Part shown: one piece after another, positions 1 to 5,051 of the stretch
Position numbering within the stretch: the stretch's first letter is position 1
How the letters are laid out: every line of letters begins with the position of its first letter
Assembly: GCA_903888395.1 (NCBI GenBank)
Contig: CAISTO010000194.1
Coordinates: 1 to 5,051, forward strand
DNA from: an uncultured Bacteroidota bacterium
Lineage (GTDB): Bacteria > Bacteroidota > Bacteroidia > UKL13-3
Direction of reading: 5' to 3'
Length of the DNA stretch: 5,051 bases
The notes under the pieces: generated by a model
What the model was told of the DNA's origin: nothing
What the model saw: only the letters and a program-made list of their open reading frames with translations
The model's database searches: none
Made by a program: the position numbers and the translations under genes

Positions 1-762
1 AAACCATTTACCACCTTTTAAGCAAAAGTTATATGCATATCCTGGTCTAAAATTTAATCGCCAAAGGCGTAAATAATTCATACCTGTAAGTACACCGTAG
101 TTTTTAAAACTGTCAATTTTATTAGGAATTAATGACGAATCTGCACGAATAGATTTGTAGCCAACATTACACAAAACCAAGAACGATCCAGACGATTTTT
201 TTTGAAACTCGGCCATAGAAAGTGCACTGCGATAAGAGAATTTTTTGTAGTTAAAATTATAGAAAAAGTTTAAACCATGGTCATCAATTTTAGCATCGGG
301 CCTTATTGATACTGTAGTGTCATTTCCCCGTGTTCGGTATACACCATTGAAGGAACGAGAATATATTTCGCCACCGCCCCACATTTGATAATAACTGAAT
401 GAAAAATCGTAATAATTAGTTTTTCCAAAGCGTCCTTCATTGCCATTTGTTCTTGGTACTTGAACACCAAAAGCAACTGTAAAATATTTTAAACCTAAAC
501 TTACACCTGTTTGTAAACTACTATTTGGGGTAATTTTTATTACCTCTTTTGATTCTGAAAACCGAGGAGGATTGATATAAAAACCAAAATCGTTTAACCA
601 AGTATTTGTTTGAATATTGTATGGTCGTTCAAACTGTGTAATGTAATTGGTATCTTTTTGAGCAAACACATTTGAACAAAATAAAGACAAAACAAAAACA
701 GTTACAAAGTACTTTTTTGTAACTGTTTTAATTGAAAATATTGCTTTCAAATTGGTATTCAT
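1..762 (-). CDS. DUF4421 family protein, probable outer-membrane beta-barrel (3' end outside window)
   Basis: The reading frame is open from an ATG at 762-760 down to base 1, giving 254 codons without a stop, so the C-terminus is missing. Residues 1-34 look like a Sec signal peptide: lysines at 6, 12, 16 and 17, then a hydrophobic stretch (YFVTVFVLSLF), with likely cleavage after NVFA before Gln35. The mature part is rich in aromatic residues with alternating polar and hydrophobic residues (for example FSFSYYQMW), as expected of beta-barrel strands. Stretches such as ITPNSSLQTGVSLGLKYF (about residues 76-93) and FSYRSALSMAEFQKKSSGSF (about 175-194) match what I know of DUF4421, a Bacteroidota family of unknown function. 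Family members run to roughly 300 or more residues, so perhaps 50-100 are missing. It lies downstream of asnS on the same strand, 171 bp away, and no clear promoter was found. The family call is from motif memory; the outer-membrane location is inferred. Confidence 0.83.
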   Translation of the reverse strand, partial: MNTNLKAIFSIKTVTKKYFVTVFVLSLFCSNVFAQKDTNYITQFERPYNIQTNTWLNDFGFYINPPRFSESKEVIKITPNSSLQTGVSLGLKYFTVAFGVQVPRTNGNEGRFGKTNYYDFSFSYYQMWGGGEIYSRSFNGVYRTRGNDTTVSIRPDAKIDDHGLNFFYNFNYKKFSYRSALSMAEFQKKSSGSFLVLCNVGYKSIRADSSLIPNKIDSFKNYGVLTGMNYLRLWRLNFRPGYAYNFCLKGGKWF

Positions 763-781
763 TTTATTGAATTTATTAGTA

Positions 782-812
782 AATTGGAAGTCGCAAATTG
801 CGATATCCAATT
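782..812 (-). other. Hairpin upstream of the DUF4421 gene
   Basis: A 7-bp inverted repeat (AATTGGA at 782-788, TCCAATT at 806-812) encloses a second palindrome, TCGCAA-A-TTGCGA (791-803). The two are separated by a 2x2 mismatch that includes one possible G-U pair. In the minus-strand transcript the hairpin ends 20 nt before the start codon of the DUF4421 gene. No run of T follows it on either strand, so it is not a standard intrinsic terminator. It could be a leader structure or a decayed repeat. The pairing is seen directly; any role is inference. Confidence 0.5.
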
Positions 813-847
813 GTTAGTTTTGCTCATATTTGATTTTTTATTTATTT

Positions 848-925
848 CGTCATTGCGATCACGCGTTAAGCGTGAGTGGCAATCCCAATTAACGGAGAGA
901 TTGCTTCACTACGTTCGCAATGACG
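848..925. repeat. Palindromic dispersed-repeat-like element with branched fold
   Basis: The ends are a perfect 11-bp inverted repeat, CGTCATTGCGA (848-858) and TCGCAATGACG (915-925). Inside it two further hairpins abut each other: TCACGC/GCGTGA (859-864 with 870-875, loop GTTAA), and a 9-bp stem (876-884 with 899-904 and 907-909, with a TT bulge at 905-906). The whole can fold as a three-way junction with only 910-914 left unpaired. It is visibly more GC-rich than its surroundings. Its end sequence and internal GCAATC / GATTGCTTC words resemble non-coding repeats I recall scattered through many bacterial genomes, Bacteroidota included. It lies 8 bp beyond the asnS stop and could stabilise or end that transcript, but no T-run follows on the minus strand. 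No convincing target-site duplication is visible. Only one full copy is present here, so its repeat nature is inferred. Confidence 0.68.
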
Positions 926-933
926 TTAAAATA

Positions 934-2457
934 CTAAGGCAATAAACGTCCGTACATTCTAGGAAAAGGAATGCTTTCACGAACGTGAGGTAATTTACAA
1001 ATCCAAGTAACCAAACGCTCTAAACCTAATCCAAAGCCTGCATGCGGCACACTTCCGTATCTGCGCAAATCCAAATACCACTCAAATGCTTCCATTGGCA
1101 ATTGGTGTTCTTTAATTTTTTCAATTAATAAATCAGTATCTGTTTCACGTTCGCCACCACCTACTATTTCGCCATAACCTTCGGGTGCTAACACGTCAAC
1201 ACCACGGGCAAATTTTGAGTTTTCGGGATCACGTTTTAAGTAAAATGCTTTTACTTCATGTGGCCAATTATAAACCATAACTGGCACATCAAATAAGCGC
1301 GTTAACACTGTTTCATCGCTACCACCAAAATCGTTACCATATTCAAAATTACGAGCAGAGTTTAACCAACCTGGGATATTACGAGTTACCTCTTCCAAAT
1401 CCTTCAACTCTTGTTTTAATTTATCAATTTTAGCTTGGTTAAAACCTATTTCTCCTTTTTTCATTCCAGGAGTTTTTATTTTTTCTTCGCGTTCTGCAAT
1501 TTCTTTATTAATTTCTTCCATTTTGGCTTCCACTAGTTTCAATTCGTCTTCCAACGATTTGATAGAGTTTTGTCCATTTACATCTTGCTCACCTTTGATA
1601 ATTCTAACTGCTTCATCGTAACTTAAACGAGGAAAAGGTTTAACTATTTGTTCCAATACAGTGGTGTCGCGTCCAACCATTGCTAGTTCTGCTTTGCAAT
1701 TAGTCAATACATCGGAAACAACTGCACGAAGGAAACCCTCTATTAAATCCATGTTTTGGAAAATATCAAAGAAAACCATTTCGGGTTCTATCATCCAAAA
1801 CTCTGATAAATGCCTGCGCGTTTTCGATTTTTCAGCCCTAAAAGTAGGTCCAAAAGTATAAATTTTCCCCATTGCAAAAGCCATTGCTTCGCCATATAAC
1901 TGGCCGCTTTGACTTAAATAAGCGGTATCACCATAAAAATCGGTTTCAAATAAATTACTGGTTCCTTCACAAGCATTTCCGGTAAATAAAGGCGCATCCA
2001 TTTGAATAAAACCTTCTTTTTGGAAAAACTGATGAATAGAAAAAATAATTTGATTTCTAATTTTCATAATCGCCCATTGGCGTTGGCTGCGTAACCACAA
2101 ATGGCGATTATCCATTAAAAAATCAACACCATGTTCTTTTTTAGAAACAGGGTATTCATCGGCTACAGCTATAATTTGAACATCGGTGGCTTGAACTTCA
2201 AAACCACCCATTTGTTTTTCATCTTTGGTTACTGTTCCAGTAATAATAATGGAAGTTTCAGTGGTAATTTTTTTACATTCGTTAAATACTTCTTCGCTTA
2301 CACTTTCGGCACTTACCACACACTGACACCAACCTGTTCCATCACGTAAAATGATAAAATAAATCCCTTTGCTATCTCTTCTGTTACTTGCCCAACCTTG
2401 TAATGTAACTTGTTGACCTTCGTAATCTTTTAAATTTTTAATTAAATATGCTTGCAT
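934..2457 (-). CDS. asnS: Asparaginyl-tRNA synthetase with coiled-coil insertion
   Basis: This cytoplasmic class II enzyme joins asparagine to tRNA-Asn using ATP. The 507-residue product has an N-terminal OB-fold anticodon-binding domain (about 15-98, with GWASNRRDSKGIYF). The class II core follows: motif 1 around 144-160 ending in DAPLFTG, motif 2 with GPTFRAEKSKTRRHL at 203-217 (Arg207), and motif 3 GFGLGLERL at 474-482 (Arg481). The segment LSQSGQLYGEA (181-191), PEGYGEIVGGGERE (425-438) and the ending RESIPFPRMYGRLLP fit the shorter Bacillus/Thermus-like AsnRS type, which is about 430-440 residues. The excess of about 70 residues is a charged coiled-coil insert near 291-360, between RLSYDEAVRIIKG and FEYGNDFGGSDE. 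The ATG at 2457 begins exactly where the family's N-terminus is expected. A divergent gene starts 159 bp away. No T-box or other long leader is visible. The identity is secure; the role of the insert is unknown. Confidence 0.97.
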   Translation of the reverse strand: MQAYLIKNLKDYEGQQVTLQGWASNRRDSKGIYFIILRDGTGWCQCVVSAESVSEEVFNECKKITTETSIIITGTVTKDEKQMGGFEVQATDVQIIAVADEYPVSKKEHGVDFLMDNRHLWLRSQRQWAIMKIRNQIIFSIHQFFQKEGFIQMDAPLFTGNACEGTSNLFETDFYGDTAYLSQSGQLYGEAMAFAMGKIYTFGPTFRAEKSKTRRHLSEFWMIEPEMVFFDIFQNMDLIEGFLRAVVSDVLTNCKAELAMVGRDTTVLEQIVKPFPRLSYDEAVRIIKGEQDVNGQNSIKSLEDELKLVEAKMEEINKEIAEREEKIKTPGMKKGEIGFNQAKIDKLKQELKDLEEVTRNIPGWLNSARNFEYGNDFGGSDETVLTRLFDVPVMVYNWPHEVKAFYLKRDPENSKFARGVDVLAPEGYGEIVGGGERETDTDLLIEKIKEHQLPMEAFEWYLDLRRYGSVPHAGFGLGLERLVTWICKLPHVRESIPFPRMYGRLLP

Positions 2458-2492
2458 GAATAAAATAAATCCTTTTTTATAAAATGTAGCTA

Positions 2493-2500
2493 CAAAAGTA
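2493..2500 (-). promoter_or_regulatory. Possible -7 promoter element of asnS
   Basis: On the minus strand this reads TACTTTTG, a full match to the Bacteroidota -7 element TAnnTTTG, and lies about 35 nt before the asnS start codon. A TTTG occurs upstream (2527-2530), but the spacer is 26 bp, longer than the usual 19-21 bp, so the -33 part is weak. The match is seen in the sequence; promoter activity is inferred. Confidence 0.42.
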
Positions 2501-2537
2501 ATTTATTTTAAGCTATAACCCATAATCAAATTTTGGT

Positions 2538-2569
2538 TTTGTTTTGTCATAAAACAGGATTGACTTTTG
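2538..2569 (+). promoter_or_regulatory. Candidate Bacteroidota-type promoter of the DUF2167 gene
   Basis: TTTG at 2538-2541 is followed after 20 bp by GACTTTTG at 2562-2569, which matches the TAnnTTTG -7 element at all but one of its fixed positions. This would start transcription near 2576 and leave a leader of about 40 nt before the ATG at 2617. It argues against any start codon lying upstream of about 2576. Confidence 0.5.
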
Positions 2570-2616
2570 TTTTAAAACACTTTTTATTTTATTGCAGCAC
2601 ACTAAAAATAAAATAT

Positions 2617-3528
2617 ATGATAAAAAACTACTTTGCCAATGGAACTAAGTTTTTATTTTCAACTTTAGCTTTCCTACTTATTTCCTTCACTATTCAGGCA
2701 CAAGAAATAGACAGCACACAAATTTGGAATGACCAAATTGAACAATCGTTTGATTACAAAACAGGTGTTATTGATTTAAATGATGGTAATGCAAAAATTA
2801 CTGTTCCAAAAGGTTTCAGATTTTTAGACAAAGATCAAAGTATTTACATACTTACTGAATTATGGGGCAACCCTGCCGACAGTACAATTTCAGGTATGTT
2901 AATTCCCGAAAACAGAAGTGTTTTAGACGCAAATGGTTGGGCATTTACCATCAGTTTTGACCCAATGGGCTATGTAAAAGATGACGATGCGGATGACATA
3001 GATTATGATGATTTGCTAAAAGAACAGCAAAAAGAATTTGAAGATGAAAACCCTCAGAGAGTAAAAGATGGATATTCTACCATTAAATTTATTGGTTGGG
3101 CTTCTACACCTTTTTATGATAAAGACAAAAAAGTTTTGCATTGGGCTAAAGAGTTAAAATTTGGTGATGACAGTTTAAGCACGTTGAACTATAACTTAAG
3201 AGTTTTAGGAAGAAAAGGGGTGTTTATGCTAAATGCAGTGGCTTCATTATCTGAAATGGATGAAGTAAAAGCCAGCATTGGTAAAGTAATTTCTAGCGTT
3301 GAATTTAATGATGGCGATAAATATGCTAACTTTAATCCCGATGTTGATAATGTAGCAGCTTGGACAATTGGAGGCTTAGTAGCTGGAAAAATTTTAGCTA
3401 AAGTTGGTTTCTTTGCCATAATTGTAAAGTTTTGGAAACTTATAGCATTAGGAGTTGCTGGAGCTGGAGCCGCAATTTTTAAATTTTTCAAAAAGAAAAA
3501 AGATGATGACGACACAACTGCAAGCTAA
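2617..3528 (+). CDS. DUF2167 family membrane-anchored exported protein
   Basis: The product is 303 residues. The ATG at 2617 is chosen because it puts a clean signal peptide at the N-terminus (residues 1-28, hydrophobic core FLFSTLAFLLISF, likely cleavage IQA|QE). The frame stays open upstream to 2533, but that would add 28 residues ahead of the signal and begin inside the candidate promoter. The mature part carries marks I associate with DUF2167 (COG4714, uncharacterised membrane-anchored proteins): GVIDLNDGNAKITVPKGFRFL within 50-70, ELWGNPADS (81-89), an acidic cluster KDDDADDIDYDD (121-132), GWASTPFYD (160-168) and LNYNLRVLGRKGVFMLNA (190-207). Two hydrophobic segments (about 249-270 and 272-291) are followed by a charged tail, KKKKDDDD. 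The likely topology is a large extracytoplasmic domain tethered to the inner membrane. Its function is unknown. A strong terminator follows 14 bp after the stop. Confidence 0.9.
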   Translation: MIKNYFANGTKFLFSTLAFLLISFTIQAQEIDSTQIWNDQIEQSFDYKTGVIDLNDGNAKITVPKGFRFLDKDQSIYILTELWGNPADSTISGMLIPENRSVLDANGWAFTISFDPMGYVKDDDADDIDYDDLLKEQQKEFEDENPQRVKDGYSTIKFIGWASTPFYDKDKKVLHWAKELKFGDDSLSTLNYNLRVLGRKGVFMLNAVASLSEMDEVKASIGKVISSVEFNDGDKYANFNPDVDNVAAWTIGGLVAGKILAKVGFFAIIVKFWKLIALGVAGAGAAIFKFFKKKKDDDDTTAS

Positions 3529-3542
3529 TGTTTGATATAATT

Positions 3543-3578
3543 AAAAAAACGAAGTGCCAAAAACACTTCGTTTTTTTT
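3543..3578 (+). terminator. Intrinsic terminator after the DUF2167 gene
   Basis: A perfect stem CGAAGTG (3550-3556) and CACTTCG (3564-3570) with loop CCAAAAA is extended by seven A-T pairs (3543-3549 with 3571-3577), and eight T follow the GC-containing stem (3571-3578). Because A-runs also precede the stem, it could work in both directions, though no minus-strand gene ends here. It separates the DUF2167 gene from the acyltransferase gene. Confidence 0.9.
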
Positions 3579-3618
3579 GCAATGGGTTAGAATTGAAATT
3601 AAAACGCTTTATTGTATC

Positions 3619-4983
3619 ATGATTTATCAATTAATAAAGCTACTTTTAAAGGGAACTATTCGTGTATTTTTCCGCTCTATTACTATCAGTAACGCCAATT
3701 TTATTCCTAAAAAAGGCCCTTTAATTTTATTGGCAAATCATCCAAGTACGTTCATGGATCCTATAGTTTTGGCAAGCGTTATTAACCGAAAAGTATATTT
3801 TTTGGGTAAAGGCGAATTGTTTAAAGGTGCTTTTGCAAAATGGTTTTTAACTCACATGAATATTATTCCTGTTTACCGAAAACAAGATGACCCAAGTGAA
3901 TTAAATAAAAATGCCGATACTTTTAGAAAATGTTACGAGCACTTAGAAAATGGCGGTGTAATTTTAATTTTTCCGGAAGGAGTAAGCGTTACCGAGCGTA
4001 AACTAAAACCTATAAAAGGTGGCGCATCGCATATTGCACTGGGTGCGGAAGGAAGAAATGATTTTAAATTAGGCGTAAAAATTATCAATATTGGTTTGAA
4101 TTATGCCGACCAACACCGATTCAACAAAGACTTATACATTAACATTCATGAGCCAATAGCAATAACCGATTATGCCGAAAAATTTAAGGCCGATAAAACC
4201 AAAACCATTAAGGAATTAACCGAAACCATTGCCCAACATTTAGATGAAGTTGTTATTTCTATTCATGATGCTAAAACCGATGAATTAGTTAAAAATATTG
4301 AACAGCTTTACATGCATCAGCTAAAGGAAAAAAGAGGAGTTTCTCAAAACAATTTGGAAGCGGAATTTGACATTACTAAAAACATAGTAAAAGCGGTAAA
4401 TTATTATTTGAAAAACGAACCACAATTTGTAGAAACAATGCAGTTAAGGATAAAAATTTACTTGAATAATTTAAACAAGTTACAATTAAACGACTCCACT
4501 ATTTTAAATAATAAAAAGAATTATCTGCTTCATCATATCAAAGGTTTGTTGTTATTAATACTGGGTTTTCCCTTGTATTTATTTGGGTTAATTAATAATT
4601 TTTTGCCTTTTGAAATACCAGGTTTTGTGGCAGTAAAAATAGTTAAAAGTAAAGATTACAAAGGTGCCATTGGAATGGTGTTAGGCATGTTTACGTTTAT
4701 CATATTCTATAGTTTGCAAATTTTATTTTTCAAACATTTTTCACAGAATAATTTGCTTAGCCTTATTTATGCTTTAAGCCTTCCTGTTACAGGATTTTTT
4801 GCTTATTTTTATTGGCATCAATTCACTGATTATCGTTCAGATTTATTCTTCAATAATTTATTTAAAAACAAACGAACGATGATTGATGATTTAATAGCAG
4901 AACGAGAAAATATTATTTACGAATTTGAGCAAGCAAAAGAAGATTTTTTAGCTAAAAATAAACAGGAAAAAGAGTCATTATAA
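3619..4983 (+). CDS. Lysophospholipid / glycerol-phosphate acyltransferase family protein (PlsC-like) with C-terminal membrane region
   Basis: The 454-residue product has a PlsC-type acyltransferase domain at about 20-210, likely transferring an acyl chain to lysophosphatidate or a similar lysolipid (possibly glycerol-3-phosphate) in membrane phospholipid synthesis. Seen motifs are NHPSTFMD (40-47) with catalytic His41 and Asp47, the GKGELFKG segment (63-70), FPEG (118-121) within ILIFPEGVS, and KPIKGGASHIAL (130-141). His and Asp are five residues apart, not the usual four. After a charged helical region (about 195-300) come hydrophobic segments near 308-326, 350-372 and 379-400, then a charged, probably helical tail. 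A TTG at 3577 is in frame, but it lies inside the terminator and is rejected; the ATG at 3619 puts the family's usual N-terminal hydrophobic helix (MIYQLIKLLLKG) first. The gene follows a terminator by 40 bp without a clear promoter. Substrate is not decided by the sequence. Confidence 0.9.
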   Translation: MIYQLIKLLLKGTIRVFFRSITISNANFIPKKGPLILLANHPSTFMDPIVLASVINRKVYFLGKGELFKGAFAKWFLTHMNIIPVYRKQDDPSELNKNADTFRKCYEHLENGGVILIFPEGVSVTERKLKPIKGGASHIALGAEGRNDFKLGVKIINIGLNYADQHRFNKDLYINIHEPIAITDYAEKFKADKTKTIKELTETIAQHLDEVVISIHDAKTDELVKNIEQLYMHQLKEKRGVSQNNLEAEFDITKNIVKAVNYYLKNEPQFVETMQLRIKIYLNNLNKLQLNDSTILNNKKNYLLHHIKGLLLLILGFPLYLFGLINNFLPFEIPGFVAVKIVKSKDYKGAIGMVLGMFTFIIFYSLQILFFKHFSQNNLLSLIYALSLPVTGFFAYFYWHQFTDYRSDLFFNNLFKNKRTMIDDLIAERENIIYEFEQAKEDFLAKNKQEKESL

Positions 4984-5017
4984 AAGGATTTAATTTATTA
5001 AAATTTATTTATTCTTC

Positions 5018-5051
5018 TTATTTCCATTTATTCAATTCAAAAGTAATGGAG
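5018..5051 (-). CDS. Possible last ten codons of a convergent gene
   Basis: Read on the minus strand, the right edge gives a short open stretch, SITFELNKWK, then a TAA stop (plus-strand bases 5018-5020). It faces the acyltransferase gene, with 34 bp between the two stops. The composition is protein-like, but ten codons cannot establish a gene, and chance is a fair alternative. Confidence 0.2.
   Translation of the reverse strand, partial: SITFELNKWK

Noticed and set aside
848..925. Branched repeat as a tRNA or structured small-RNA gene
   Set aside because: The fold superficially resembles a cloverleaf, but there is no acceptor stem with CCA, no TTCGA-type T loop and no D-loop pattern; a dispersed palindromic repeat explains it better.
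848..934. Repeat as an intrinsic terminator of asnS
   Set aside because: On the minus strand the stem is followed by an A-rich stretch, not a T-run, so it does not meet the usual rule.
1378..1587. Coiled-coil part of asnS as a frameshift or gene fusion scar
   Set aside because: The frame stays open and the flanking catalytic segments are intact and in order, so this is a normal in-frame insertion.
1661..1861. Plus-strand open frame of 66 codons
   Set aside because: It lies wholly inside asnS on the opposite strand, with no family resemblance or start context; it is a shadow of the conserved gene.
2131..2349. Plus-strand open frame of 72 codons
   Set aside because: It is antisense to the OB-fold part of asnS; its Phe/Asn/Ser-rich composition is what the complement of an AT-rich gene produces.
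3189..3515. Minus-strand open frame of 108 codons
   Set aside because: It is antisense to the 3' part of the DUF2167 gene, which has clear family motifs across this stretch.
3577..3618. Upstream TTG start for the acyltransferase gene
   Set aside because: The TTG lies within the T-run of the intrinsic terminator, and the 14 extra residues are not family-like; the ATG at 3619 is better.
4992..5005. AT-only inverted repeat after the acyltransferase stop
   Set aside because: The 5-bp stem is made only of A-T pairs, with no GC core or T-run, so it is too weak to call a terminator.
5038..5045. Minus-strand TACTTTTG, a perfect -7 promoter word
   Set aside because: It would fire against the end of the acyltransferase gene, its -33 region is outside the window, and an 8-base AT-rich word with two free positions is common by chance.

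Overview
The window looks like an ordinary chromosomal segment of a low-GC member of the Bacteroidota. The evidence is the AT-rich sequence, two protein families typical of that phylum (DUF4421 and DUF2167), starts preceded by A/T-rich sequence instead of a strong Shine-Dalgarno site, and promoter-like matches to the Bacteroidota form (TTTG, about 20 bp, TAnnTTTG). Genus cannot be read from the sequence.

Layout, left to right. Positions 1-762 (minus strand) hold the first 254 codons of an exported DUF4421 protein, probably an outer-membrane beta-barrel, whose end lies beyond the left edge. Positions 763-933 are non-coding and hold a hairpin just upstream of that gene (782-812) and a palindromic, multi-branched repeat element (848-925) lying 8 bp past the stop of asnS. 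Positions 934-2457 (minus) encode asparaginyl-tRNA synthetase with an extra coiled-coil hairpin of about 70 residues inside its catalytic domain. Positions 2458-2616 are a divergent promoter region. Positions 2617-3528 (plus) encode a secreted, membrane-anchored DUF2167 protein, closed by a strong intrinsic terminator at 3543-3578. Positions 3619-4983 (plus) encode a lysophospholipid-acyltransferase-like enzyme with a C-terminal membrane region. The last 68 bases are non-coding or may hold the last ten codons of a convergent minus-strand gene.

The genes do not form an obvious pathway: one translation enzyme, two envelope proteins of unknown function, and one probable phospholipid-synthesis enzyme. 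The terminator separates the two plus-strand genes, and the two minus-strand genes are 171 bp apart, so no tight operon is visible. I found no CRISPR array, insertion sequence, phage gene, toxin-antitoxin pair, defence gene, rRNA or tRNA. The points most worth a second look are the AsnRS insertion, the branched repeat after asnS, and the H-x5-D active-site spacing of the acyltransferase. None of them amounts to a new system.
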